Positions 1 to 12,418 of a DNA stretch of 64,000 nucleotides are shown here, in pieces. The notes under the pieces are model-generated. The model had not been told where the DNA came from. It searched no databases and saw only the letters and a program-made list of their open reading frames with translations. This DNA is from Rhabditoides inermis (Eukaryota > Nematoda > Chromadorea > Rhabditida > Rhabditidae), in NCBI GenBank assembly GCA_963966185.1, contig CAWZYM010000114.1, positions 683,501-747,500 on the forward strand, in the 5' to 3' direction. How positions within the stretch are numbered: position 1 is the stretch's first letter; every line of letters begins with the position of its first letter. Both the position numbers and the translations under genes were made by a program.

Positions 1-641
1 ACTTATCAGGTGAAGAACATTTCCGACGAAGGATGTCGCGCTGTGATGGATGACCTGCTTCGCCTCCACCTTCTATACGAGCTCATCGACCAGGCACACT
101 ACCTGCTCGAGGTGAGAGGAAAGACACTCAAAAACATAACATTTCTAACGTCGACACCTTTGACGATGAATGATCGGACATGAGTGATATTGGAACCAAT
201 GTGCCATAACTTGAGGACGGCTACATCTCCTCATCGCAGCTCGAGTGGATGAAGAACGAGATGTACGACACTCTGGCCAAGGTGGGTGGATGAATGAACC
301 AGAATCAGTAATATTGGACAAGTCAAATTTCTTCAGCTGCGTCCGAACGCCGTGTCTCTGGTGGACTCTTTCGACTGGTCGGATACCGAGCTGCGCTCGA
401 TGCTTGGAATTCGAGATGGACACGTGTACAAGCATCTCATCGACTGGGTGCAGGCCAGCGAGCTCAACAGAACCGATGTGAGTTGTCGTTCTTTTTAGAA
501 TTCGTGACATCTATATGATCATCTGGTGTTTTGGTCTTGTTGTGTGATGAATAAGGCAGAAGATCAATTCAGGTGCTCCCCGGAATCCGCGACCATCTCC
601 TACCAATGATGGAGCGCGCACGCGAGGCTAGCAAGCTCTGA
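1..641 (+). CDS. Peroxisomal acyl-CoA oxidase, C-terminal part (5' end outside window)
   Basis: Four exons are readable: 1-111, 216-281, 337-477 and 573-641. They give the C-terminal acyl-CoA oxidase domain, with family-like stretches LLYELIDQAHYLLE, LRPNAVSLVDSFDW and HVYKHLIDWVQ. The protein ends EASKL, and SKL is the canonical type-1 peroxisomal targeting signal. Acyl-CoA oxidases carry out the first, FAD-dependent and H2O2-producing step of peroxisomal beta-oxidation; in nematodes members of this family also shorten ascaroside pheromone side chains. The catalytic FAD-binding region lies upstream of the window, so substrate class cannot be judged. The acceptor of the second exon reads TTGAG rather than the usual TTCAG. 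Family assignment is from the C-terminal domain only. Confidence 0.82.
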
Positions 642-1152
642 GCACTACTACATACACTCCTTATTTGTACTGTTGTATTACTTGTATAGTACATTGTATG
701 TGGGATTGCTATTGATTTTCAACCACACACAAGCTCTCTGACCGCTTGAACTCCTAACAGAGAGGCTGAGAGTGGAGTCTTGGTACGAGGATCTCGCCTG
801 CAGGAATAAAATGACTGTCGTCGTGTGTATTAGATTACTTGGGAGTGTCGGTACAAAATACTCTAGAGTAACTGTAAAAAATAAACACACAATCCGAGAA
901 AGTGAAATAATTTATGATAAATATAAAACTTTACAAAATACAACCATTATGCAATCACAGTCTCTCCATTCATCAAAACTCATCGCACCATCACAGAAGA
1001 ACCATACATACACCGTCTTTCTTAACCATTATCATACATAGAAGTACACACAGTCTACAGGGGTCTACTGGTCAGCCACTCAGGAAAAGGAGCACAACTG
1101 TTACACATCATTTGTTGCAGTGCCACTCTCACCTTCTCTCTCCTTCCCCCGC
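642..1152. other. Convergent intergenic region
   Basis: Lies between the 3' ends of the acyl-CoA oxidase (+) and TBCK (-). It is AT-rich, with several AATAAA-like tracts near 805-890 that could serve as polyadenylation signals. I see no gene or RNA feature in it. Confidence 0.5.
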
Positions 1153-1531
1153 TCACTGCACGCTGATAATGTCCTGCACGTTGCGGATCGCCTCGAAGCC
1201 GCCGTCCAGCGCGCACACACCACACACCCCGGCCAGAACGAGCGACTCGCAGAACTGCAAGTGTCGGTACAAACAAAACACCGGTCATACCTCGCCTCTC
1301 GCTCAACTCTCCGAAACACCATGGAGCATGGTCTCGGTGCTCTTCAGACCTCATCAGATCTCATCAGACCGGACTTCATAACACCTCACCTCCTTGGCCA
1401 CCGCCATCTTGCCGCCGTCGAGCACGCAGATCGGGTGCGCATTGGCGGCGGCAGACTGAAAAGACCATCGGATCAAGCCCCTAGAGACAGTCAGCTCGAA
1501 ACGCTCTGCACAACTGTCTTCCAACACACCT

Positions 1532-1569
<38 letters not shown>

Positions 1570-2263
1570 GACCCACCCTGAACCCCGTCTGCAGCGTGCT
1601 CCACGTCTTGTCGGCCGTGTTCGGGTAGTTGATGCTGCCCGACACACAGCCGCGGTTAAATCTACACACCAAATTACCATACATCAGTACATATCACAGT
1701 CGATAAACTACTACAACATTCTTTTCAATCCCTTCTACGAGCGATGAGATAATGTTTTTTTCCAACAACAAGATCTTGACTACATGATGAGATGATGAGA
1801 TCAGAATCCGACTCACTCCGGCTGGGGTCTGAGATCGACGACAAGGACGGCCTGTCGTCGCACGCGCCACGCAAACTCCTCCCGCGAGAGCCGGGGACAC
1901 AGCCACTCCTGAAAGGAGAGCACACCGGTCATTATACACTCACAATCACGACCAGTCTAGTGACACTGTCTGAATGGAATCTGATTCGAACATCTCTTTC
2001 GCTACGCGTTGTAGGAACCCCACTCACACTCAGCTCTGAAAACAGTCTACCTACTATCTAATGTCAGCTAGTCATATTCAGATGGAATACGGATCGCGGC
2101 GTCGTCCTCTATTCATCTCTCCGCCGACCGACAACACAGATCAGTCCCCTCTCCTCCTCCCACCCACCCTCAGCTCCCGCCACGTCCTCTCGGTCATCGT
2201 GTGCCGCATGTGGCGAGGGGCCGAAGCGTCCACCAGCGACGGGTCTGGACAATTAGCTAGTAC

Positions 2264-2326
<63 letters not shown>

Positions 2327-5300
2327 CCGTATATCGTATAATAAATTAATGTTACGTATCATATGTTTCAATAGCCAGCCATAAAAACGAAAAGACGAAC
2401 AGACAATAATGAAGCTGTGGTTCTTTAATAATCCAACAACTCCACCCAACCCACCCTTCTCGCGGTCCTCCTTGTCGGCGCCCTTGGAGCGGTAGGCGCA
2501 GCTCGGAGGAACCTGCGACGGATCTCTCTCTCTCTCTCTCTCTCCTTCTCTCTATCCCTCCCTCCCCTCACCTGTTCATAGAACTTGTGCGACTCTGCCA
2601 GGATGGCTGATATCTGTAGGTCTGGCAGGTCGCTGAATAACAAGATAGCGTCGTTGAAGCCGCCCGACATCAGTCTGTAGCAGCGATATGTGAAAGTAGG
2701 ATATGCTCTAACAAGCAATAACAAATATGTTGCACACGATATTATACACTCCGGTAGACACATATCCAATAATTCTTCGTGTATTCGAACTATATATGAC
2801 AACACCTTAAAATAGTATTACGTGTAAGTGAGTAACATGTACATGTACATATGCACAAGCGATGTGTGCGTATATGTTTCATACCATTATATATTTTTTT
2901 CATACCATCACACCCGGACCAAACGCTATTCAATAAATCATCTCGCGTTTCCATTCCAAACATACGTTTCACATTCACGTCAAGAAAGATCGTAATAGTT
3001 TTAGCCAATACGAGTATATTACAACATTTTTAAACACAACAGATTCTCTGCTTACACCTCCCTCCTACTTTCAGTTCTCCCGACTCTTCATCTCTCTCCC
3101 TCTCCCCCACCTGCCCCTCATCTGCCGCAGCACAGCCAGTCCGACGAATAGTGGATAGCTGGCGTCGGCCTGCAGCAGCGCGTCCCACACCCACACCAGC
3201 TGCAACACGTCAACATGAGACAAGGATTTGCGAGAGCTCCCATCCCTTGCAGTTCAAACAGCTCTAACCGTTCGCCCCTCTTGTTTTGCGCGCTATCTGA
3301 ATCTGACTGCTGTCTGACAGAGCGCACTATCTGTCATTGACGCCATCCATCGAGCGGTAGCTAGAGTGTTCATCGACACACTCAAGCGCCTACATCTCTC
3401 ACAATCCCTTCCCCCACCTTTCCCAGTGGGAGCACGTGTGCGAAACAGGTGAGGAACCATGGTATGGCGAACAGCTCGGGGAGGAAGTCCATTGCATGCA
3501 GGCGGGAGAAGAGGGGCGCGTCGACGAAGGCCACCAGCTGGTAGAACACGGACAGGTACTCTGGAATGATGAGAATGGGTAAGAGATGAAGAGTTGGCGG
3601 AACACAGTCTTCGAGACAGGTACTCAGCGAACAAGGCGGATGGACAAGTGACAGGGGAGAGAGAGTTCGAATGAAGAATGATGACAGTAATTTGAAACGG
3701 AAAATAGCTTATTCTATGTGTATTTCTATATGTTATTTAAAAATATCCGTCCCTTCATCACTGCATCCATGCCGGATGTGTTTTATACGAACAAATTGAT
3801 TGACTGACAATCCCTCCAGTCTCCCCTCCCCGCACCCACCCTGAATCACCGCCGAGTTGTCCTGGAGGAAGAAGTTCCTCAGATAGCGGTCGACGAACGC
3901 CGACATACACGACAGAGCCACTGCTGCACAAAGAAACACACTCAATGGAGAAACGAGAATGGAGATGGGGGACAAGACAGAACACTACCTATTATAAATC
4001 CATCCACAACACCACGCAAGAACACGCCGTGAAACCTAATACGCACGACATAGCAATGTATGAGTTCGAACACAAACTTTCCATTAAGAAAACTCACTAA
4101 AAAGCTCTAGTAGCGGTCAGTCTCTTCGAAACTCCTTTCGAGACTAACTTGGAAAGACGACCAAACAAACTGGTCACACTCGAATCAGGCCAAGACGGTT
4201 GGAGTGCGACTCACGCATGTTATCAAAGTGTAGTACGAGGAAGGGGGCGGCGAGCGAGTCGCAGCCCTGCCAGTAGACGAGGTGCGGGTGCGCCGCCAGC
4301 CACGCCTGGAACGAGGAGGCCACACTCATACACTTACTGCACACTTCCCTAAAACACCTATACATAGATATAATGCACGGTCTAAAAAATGCACGGTCGT
4401 AGATCATTTACATTAGTGCGGCCACAGTATTTTTCCCTCCAACAACAATCAACAATATGCAAAATGCAATGCAAAGTGTGAAAACAGGAGGAAAGCACTC
4501 GCACCTGTACTGTTCCCTCCTTCCAACTCTTCAACTCCAGCCGTGCTTGTAATCGAACATTTCACACTCTTCCACCCCCAACTCGACAATATGATCAGAA
4601 CAATAAACCTTGATAGACATGTAGGAAATAGGTTTTAACCGAATATTGTGTGTATCTTCGAAGGTTCGCACACAATCGCCTGAGTCCATGAATTCTTGCA
4701 CAACACCATAATTGCATTACTCTTCATTACAATATACACTCATAAAATCGTACCGTAATCTAAATCAAACCCAATTATACAATAACTATTTTTCTAACCT
4801 CTAACTACTTTCTTTGTCCTCACCTATTCACACGTCAGTAGCTGTCAGTTATTCTTCTCACGCGCGTTCAGAAGATCCCACCTACCTTGAGCAGCCTCCG
4901 GAGCCGTGCGTGAGCCGCCGGTGACGTCATCAACTCCTCGTACTGGAAACACACACACACTTCAACCTTGTCGAGATGGTGTGTTATGCATTGTCACAGC
5001 AATGATCGAGTCGCTTCTGTACCGTGTTTGACAAAGCCGACAACTCGAAACAATTGAGCGAGAGGAAAAAAAATTGATGTTCCAAACGATGTTGATTGCA
5101 TAAAAGGTATAAATGCAGAAAACCTGCGCAGAAAACGTACCTGATGACACCTGGGTATATCCACATCGAGCTGTCGGTCACTGACATGCGGGGAGACAGT
5201 GTCCAGGCGTTGCCACTCCCATGTCAACGGGTGCTGAAATCACACTATAGACTATAGACTCTCACGATTCCGCGGTTCAATTTCCACGAATCAACAAACC

Positions 5301-7240
5301 TGTCTACAATTCACACCGCTAACAGATTGCAATGTCCGAATACAGATGCAGCCGCGCTCACCTAATCTCCCCCTCGCCAGCTCCTTCTCGTTGCAACTTG
5401 CAACGACGCCATGTCTACGCACCCAACACACGCATTCCCATTCCCATCTCCCCTTCTATCACTCACCCCTTCTTCTCCGAGCAGCAGCGCCTGCCAGACG
5501 CGCGCGCGCAGCAGCGGCGGCGTGTCCTCGCTCACCTGAACACACCTGTCATGTGGATCTGTCATGTGGATCTGTCACTTGGATCTGTCATGTGGATCTG
5601 TCATCTGGATCTGTCATCTGGATCTGTCACTTGGATCTGTCATCTGGATCTGTCACTTGGATCTATCTGTCATAAGGAATCGACTTTGCATCTCTCTTTC
5701 GATTAGATAGACATCGAAAATGCTCACGAGACATTCTAAGATTCAATTAGTATGGGGATCAAAAATGCGCCAAGAGTATTCCACCTTCACCGAAAAAAAT
5801 TACAACTGGCGCAAGCAGCAAAAAAACATGTCTGGTAAAGCCGGGGGCGCGGCTCAGTGGATAGAGCGTTCGTCTCTCAATATCATGGTCGCTGGTTCGA
5901 TCCCCCTCGGAGTCAACCATTCTTGTTAAATTCACCTAGCCCCTGTGATGTGGCAAACCACTCTCATGGTAGCCAGAAGGCGTCACAGCACTATCTACGG
6001 AGTCAAGAACGGAATTCAAGACGTCCGACGCCACCCACTAGCCTGGACCGTCCTACTAGGAAACTAGAATCTGGCCCCCGTCCTAGTAGGAGACTAGAAT
6101 GGATTTTGGAAACTAGGCGACTAGCTAGTCGACTATATAGGACAGCTGCTTGTTTCGCCTACATAGTTGACTAGATAGTCGACTATGTAGGAAGAAAACA
6201 TGATTGTATTATCTTTATCAAATCAATATAAATGTCATCAAAGGAGTGCGCATGCTGTTGCGCTTTAGTTTTTGAGTATTCACGCATGTTCTTGATCAAA
6301 AAACCGAGTCATGAAAGTGCTAAACGCATATTTCTTGCTGCGGGATTGTGTTCTCAAAAGAGACGTTCCCGCCGTGGTGCCCGGATAGCGCAGTGGTAAG
6401 AGTGCAGAGTAGTAAACATGTGATAAATGGTAGATCTTAAGTTCAAATCTTGTCGTGGCCAAGCTATTGTACTGCTGATGATAATACTTTTGTACAATTG
6501 TATTCTTATTTTTGAACAAAATTACGTCATTTTAAAACTGTTTTGAAAATTGGAAGAAAAAAAAACTTCTCCTACATAGTCGCCTAGTTCCCTCCTATAT
6601 AGTCGCCTAGTTCCCTCCTATATAGTCGCCTAGAATCTCTCCTACATAGTGCACTACGGTTATTCGTATAGGTGCCTAGTTCAAAGATTTTAGTCGCCTA
6701 TATAGGACAGATTCTAGGCCGCCTAGTAGTGGGGGTTCAGCCGAGCAACCCAACTCCCTCTGCTGACGTTGTCGTAATCCAAGAACCCCCATCTTGTTCT
6801 CGACTAGGAGGACCCCGGATTCAACCGACTAAACAAAAAAAAAGTCTTGCCTTCCACTGTGACCAATACGTTTCACGGATCACAAATATACGCACAATTT
6901 TTATTTACGTTAATGACTTTAGTCCTCTCTTGAAAAAAGTATAAACAACTCACATAATCGTTGAAAACCATAAAACACACAACTTTCCAATTCGTTTGGT
7001 ACTTTCGCTAGCGATAAAATATGACAAACTCCTTATAGCTTCTCAGCCACACACCTATCGAAACACCTGCGTTTAGAAATATAAAACACTTGAACATTAT
7101 CGTTGAAAACATGAAACCACCGCTGCATTCTTTTTTTCGAAACCCGGATTTCCACACACCCACCGCCTTGCTCAGCGCGCTCCTGTCACAGCCAGTGAGG
7201 AGGTGGCGGACGGCGCGGACACGATAAGCCTGCGAGGACC

Positions 7241-7289
<49 letters not shown>

Positions 7290-10200
7290 TCACTCTCCTC
7301 TCTCTCTCTCCATCACTCTCTCTCTCCCTCCCTCCCTCCCTCTCTCTCTCTTACTCTATCCCTTCTCCATCTCTCTCTCCTCTCTCTCTCTACCGCCTTT
7401 TCGCTCTCCCTCTCCATCCCTCCCTCTCTCCCTCCCCTCTCTCCCCCCACCTGATAGCTGGCGTTCTTCTCCTTCACCACCACCGTCAGCTCTTCTCTCT
7501 CCGGCCCGGCCGGCTCCAGTTCCAGCGAGAACAGCAGAGAGTCCGGCGGCAGCGACGACATCTTCTGAAGCGGGATTCACAACATTTTTTGTTCGAGGGT
7601 GAATAGTCGAAATCTGTCTAGGACTGAACATCTCATCATCTTCTGAAAGAAGATAAGAAGTGCGACTTGTTTCTAATTACGGGATGAGTGGCTCCGCCGA
7701 TTACAGCTTGGAAACGCAAATCGAACATCCTGACGGTATGAAACATAAAATGTGCAGAATGCAGTTGACACACTCATCTCTCCACCATCTCTTATCCCCC
7801 CTCACCTCCCTGAGGTTCTTGCTGGGCAGGACGAACACCTCCGTCCTTGTGTCGAACCGCCGCGCCGCCTCATTGCCATACAGACGCAGCTCGTCCACCA
7901 CCACACTGCAATGAGAAAGACAAAGGTAAAGGTATTCCTCGATTAAAGAAAACCCGACCAACGAACTCAATGCAACCATGCAATTCCCACCCAGTCACCC
8001 AGAGGTCAGAAAATCAACTAGAGGTTCGACTGACGCACTAAAAAGATATAGATAAAGGTGAAGGTATCCCCCGATTCAATAGAAAATCGACCTCAATCAC
8101 TTAATCCAACCATGTAGTTCATGCGCCGCCCGAAACCAGACACCCAGTCATTCAGAGGTCAGAGGTCAGAAAAAATACTCGAGCTGTGAGCGACTGACGC
8201 CGGCTATACCGTGGAACGTGGTAAAGCAACTCAATTGTAAACGATCGTGTCATGCCTATACCCAAGCCATCACCCAAGGCGGAGGTTTCGTCTCTCGGTA
8301 TTTTCGAACAATAGGCTGAGCGCCGTCTTTCACTTTATTAACAAACTATTCTATTGCTGGAAAGACTTATGGATCTGATACGCTCAATTGTGCATACGAT
8401 CCAAGTCTTCCGAATACAGGAATTTCTTAATCGGTAAAAGTCATCACCAGAAACGTATAGTTCCATGAACACAATAACTGACTAACCCCACTCCTCTCCG
8501 TCTCTTCCCTCCTCCTCTCTCTCTCCCCGTCTCTCTCCTCTCTCTCTCCCCTCCCTCCCTCTCTCTCCCTCCCTCCCTCCCCCCCCCCCCACCTGGGCGT
8601 CGTCACCAGCGGGTACTGCAGCTTCAGCACCGCGTGCTCGATCAGCATCTGAAGATTGAAAAATTCTCATTTTCCATAAAATATACGTTTCTCTCTTTGG
8701 TGATATTTGATGACTACAATTCTAATTGATCCCATTTCGTCGAGGAACTCCACCATTCCACTACCGATTTCTGTCAGAAACATATTCACACATTTCTCAA
8801 ATAACTGATATATTTGGGGTTTGGTTTTTGGGGAGTTCACCTCTCTGTGTGTGCAATGGACTAAATAACGACTTGGAATCATATATTTATTACATGCTAA
8901 CATAAGACAAGAAATCCAAAGGTTAGACTCAGACTGAGGTCCTGGGGGTGTGGCGGCCCTCTTCTCTCTATCTCTCTCTGTGCTCTCTCCTCTCTCTGCT
9001 GGCTAGTTGTTACAACTGCCAAATGCTCTCGCGCATACACACGCGACATAACCATAAAGAAGAATACCGTAAAGCTCGCATTATACCACTTTGTCGATGC
9101 CCACTTTTCTCCATCTACGCGCCATTCATCCCATCACTCACTCACTATTCGACTTCCGTAAATTGTTTATAGCATTACCAGCCGTGGCTGCCACCTTCCT
9201 ACTATCGCATCACCCTTCTCCCATAGTTCAATGCTCATTGAACCACTCTCAACGGCCACTTCCTGTAACAGTAACATGACTACTAGTATACTTCTCCCCA
9301 CCTTCTCTCCACCTCATTTCCTCACAGGAACAACGCATATTCATATCCATATTGGCACTCGAAAGCTATACTACACCACACTCCTGCCCACTACTACACC
9401 CCTACTACTCTCCCGGTCCACCATTTTCCACGTTTCCTGACAGCAACTGATACATGGTATATCCATATTACTACTAGTACTCCCCTCCCACCTTCTCGAC
9501 TCCGCTGCCGCACAGCCGCCACAGCTGCCACGCGTCGTCCATCGGCAGGCGGGCCGCCGAGCAGAACGAGGAGAGCGGCAGCGAGCAGATGCGCGCTCAA
9601 CAACACGGCTCTCACTTTCCAAATCAAACTGTTTCCTTCGCAATGAATCTAACCATGCGCGCTCAACAACACGGCTCTCACTTCTCCAAATCAAACTGTT
9701 CCCTTCACAATGAATCTAACCATGCCGGCTGAACCAGCCTTATTCCCAACACTCTCCACTCTCCACCTTTCGTGTCTCGTGCAATGCCATAGATGAATCG
9801 TTCCTCGTTAGAATGTGATAACCCTGCATCCCTGCATCTCCCCCTGCTCCTCCCTACCACCACCCACCCTCCATCGCCTCGACCGTCTCCCACTCCTCGC
9901 CCAGTCCCTCCTCTCTCTCTTCCTCCTCCTCCTCCTCCACACCCAGCTTGTCGCACACTTCGCGCATCAACGGCCGCTTGGACGGCAACAGCGAGAGACA
10001 CCTCAACAATTCATGTCAAGTTGTCGCATATGAAGACGGTAGATCTAACTCTCCGCGATATCCCCTCACACCCACCTCCCCACCAGCCGCCACAGCTTCT
10101 CCCTCTCCTCCTCCTCCTCCTCCTCTCTCCCCTCCCCATCTCCTCCTCCTCCCCTCTTCACCGCCTCTCCCGTGGCCGTCTCCAGTGCGACCAGCAGCGG

Positions 10201-12123
10201 TTCGAGCAGCGAACCGTCCACCGCTAAAATAAATGTGTGATCAGTTTTTTTTCGAAACCAGACTCCTTTCGTTTCGAAATACTCGACAGTAATTCATGGC
10301 TTTCATAGATATTCACTTGCATTACTAGTTACACGTTTTACATAGCAAATTCTAGTATTAGTACTACTGGTTTTATGGCTTTACTGAGACTTCGTGTTTT
10401 CTCACTGATGTCAATCCTCTGAACGCAGCTGATAAAAACTCTCCATTCTCGCACGCTGTCACGCGCTGAATCATAAATAAACGATCACATCGCAATTCGC
10501 AATAGCATGTGTTGAATATTGCTACCAGACAGAGAGATCAATAACTGCATTTATTTCATCGCTCTATCCCATACGGCTAACTCTCACAGACACAATCGCG
10601 CCGAGAGTCGAATATGACCAGTTCATTTCTGAACCTAAACCTGAACCATTCCCTCGAATATATGACCACTTCATCCTCCCCCAAACCATTCCCTCTCTCC
10701 CCTCTCTCCCTAAAGAGCAGCCGGCAGCTGGCGAATAAGCCGATCGATCCACCGCCGCCCATTCATCTCACCATAATGACTCATCCCGCATGCAACAATC
10801 TGCGCACCCCCCCCCCTCGTATCTCTCTCTCTCTCTCTCTCTCTCTTCCGGGTCCCTTCAATCAGAATCACCTCAAATAATCCTATCCACTACTAATAAG
10901 CTCTCCCCAGAGCACTTTAATTAATTTAGTTACGGCTAATGAAGCATAATGAGAGTCAAGCCTAACCGAAAACGAGAGTCAAGCCTAACCGAAAACAAAC
11001 AATTGACTACCTTTCCCTATCGCCGCTCGCAGAACGCTGAGGTACTGTTGATGCGACCACACCTTGCTCAGCAGTCGACCCTGAAAGTACCGTATCCGAT
11101 CGGCTACAGTACCCCCCTCCTACAGTGAGCATCTGCAGCACGAGCACCGCCCACGCCCACACGTCGCCGCTGGAAGTCGGACGCGACGACGGCCTGATCA
11201 ATCGATCGATAATCAATCAATACGTCCTCGTTCACCTCAGCAGTCTTTCGGGCGATAGAGACCATGCGGTAGTTCGCGACTGTGCCGCGTCCACATCACC
11301 TCCGCTCACCACACTGCAATCGATACTCGATAATTCAATCAATACTCGAAAGATCCCTGCATTTTTGCATCTCGGATCGCGCTCGCGAGAAACCCCACTT
11401 CTTTTCCTTGTAGTATCTCTCTCACACACGTTCTCTCATCCCACTATCCACGATATGTGCGATCAGTCAAATGTCAAATACCGCGCACATCGCACATTCA
11501 ACAATCGCCGCGCCACTAAACAAAACAAGTCTGATACTTCTGCACCAACACGATGGGAGCAATACAGCCAAATGATTTACTGTCTCTCTCACCTCAGTCC
11601 CCAGTGAGTAAGTCGCGCTGTCTTCCTCCCCTCTCCTTCCTCCACCCATAGCACATCTTCCGGCTCGCACCGACCGCTCGCCAGTCGCCTCCCGTGTAGG
11701 TAGCAGAGACCAGAAGCCACCTGTCCAGCCAACGACAGCAGACACTCCATCGACAAACTGTAACCAAATAATGACTTATAAAGAGGAAACCACTATCAGA
11801 ACAGAACTCACCTTCCACTCTCAACATCGTCGAGCAGCGACGTTGGATAGTGCTCCGAGATGAGTATGACAGTGTTCGTGGCTGAGAGAAACTAATTTTA
11901 TAAGAAACATGAATACTAGCTTACCTTGAGTGCAGCGCAAAACATCGAGATATCTGCAAAGATGCGGGTGTTCGATAGATTTCAGAAGAGTCGTGCGTCC
12001 AATCATTCGAACAGAAGCCGGAGCAACGGGAAGACCATTCTGACACGTCTGGCGACCTCCATCCACGCCAGTCAGAGGGACAGAACCAAATTCACACGAT
12101 CCAAACTCGCGCATTCGCTTCAC
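1153..12123 (-). CDS. tbck: TBCK: TBC domain-containing protein kinase-like protein
   Basis: A multi-exon gene read on the - strand from an ATG at 12121-12123 to a TGA at 1153-1155. Domains in order are as follows. A kinase-like lobe covers about 12.1-9.4 kb ([69 protein letters not shown]). A TBC Rab-GAP domain covers about 7.2-2.6 kb ([78 protein letters not shown]). A C-terminal rhodanese-like domain covers about 1.9-1.15 kb ([21 protein letters not shown]). This three-part order is diagnostic of TBCK, a regulator of mTOR signalling and part of the FERRY complex in mammals. The kinase catalytic loop HRD and the DFG motif are replaced (THWGL where DFG is expected), so it is a pseudokinase, as in the family. 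Exact boundaries of several exons are not certain. Introns carry minisatellites and tRNA-like repeats. Confidence 0.9.
2266..2322. repeat. (TA)n microsatellite in TBCK intron
   Basis: About 57 bp of nearly perfect alternating TA between the TBC and rhodanese exons. Confidence 0.95.
2362..2430 (+). ncRNA. Variant-motif 21U-RNA candidate in TBCK intron
   Basis: TATGTTTCA at 2362-2370; TAAT ends at 2410 (offset 49). One base off the consensus. Confidence 0.35.
2963..3029 (+). ncRNA. Candidate 21U-RNA (piRNA) unit in TBCK intron
   Basis: TACGTTTCA at 2963-2971; CAAT ends at 3009 (offset 47), the predicted 5' U. Antisense to TBCK. Confidence 0.6.
5547..5670. repeat. 13-bp minisatellite (ATCTGTCATGTGG-type) in TBCK intron
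   Basis: About nine to ten direct copies of a 13-mer that vary only at the bases after ATCTGTCA (ATCTGTCATGTGG, ATCTGTCACTTGG, ATCTGTCATCTGG). The array sits directly beside the exon encoding [14 protein letters not shown]. Confidence 0.95.
5843..5917 (+). repeat. tRNA-like head of a SINE-type repeat
   Basis: Carries an A-box-like GGCTCAGTGGATAGAGC and a B box GGTTCGATCCC at tRNA spacing. It does not fold convincingly as a functional tRNA. It sits in a TBCK intron at the edge of a composite repeat that continues to about 6.8 kb. Confidence 0.6.
6040..6730. repeat. Composite CTAG / TATATAGTCGCCTAG repeat region
   Basis: Holds many copies of short units built on CTAGT, GTCGACTA and TATATAGTCGCCTAG. 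Between 6570 and 6650 there are three to four direct copies of a roughly 23-bp unit (CCTATATAGTCGCCTAGTTC). The units occur in both orientations on either side of the 6.4-kb tRNA-like segment, which suggests one degenerate mobile element of about 0.9 kb. Confidence 0.55.
6377..6460 (+). repeat. Second tRNA-like segment (SINE or tRNA pseudogene)
   Basis: A-box-like TAGCGCAGTGGTAAGAG and B-box-like AGTTCAAATC at tRNA-like spacing, flanked by GTCGTGGCC. It differs from the 5.9-kb head, so two separate tRNA-like units lie within 600 bp of the same intron. Confidence 0.5.
6867..6934 (+). ncRNA. Candidate 21U-RNA unit in TBCK intron
   Basis: TACGTTTCA at 6867-6875; TAAT ends at 6914 (offset 48) after AT-rich spacer. 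Antisense to TBCK. Confidence 0.62.
7241..7345. repeat. (CT)n microsatellite in TBCK intron
   Basis: A pure and then interrupted CT tract. A second pyrimidine-rich stretch follows to 7445, and a similar one lies at about 8495-8590. Confidence 0.9.
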
Positions 12124-12418
12124 TTCAAGTGTACCAACAACCTCCGATCAGACGTAAACTAACGTTGTGTAAACAAATACTGTGATGAGCATCGGCAACA
12201 TGTCATTCAACGATAAACACAAAGGTGTAACAGTAATATTTATATAACCTTCGAATTTTTTCTGTCAAAACAACACATCGGTACGAACAAAGAAAACTCG
12301 GATAGATTGGCCGTGGCGACGGCTATACAGTCAGCGAGGGAGCTGCGCCAAAAACAGATAGTAAGTACATCAACGGAAACTTTGAAATAGAAAACAATTT
12401 CTGAACTGAGCAGTCAGT
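12124..12418 (-). other. Short spacer between eIF4A and TBCK, same strand
   Basis: About 295 bp separates the eIF4A stop from the TBCK start with both genes on the - strand. This spacing is compatible with a nematode operon in which TBCK mRNA is released by SL trans-splicing, or with a short independent promoter. I see no coding sequence here. Confidence 0.4.

Noticed and set aside
5843..5917. Functional tRNA genes at the several A/B-box sites
   Set aside because: Acceptor and D stems do not pair convincingly, and several sites are joined to repeated bodies, so SINE heads are more likely.
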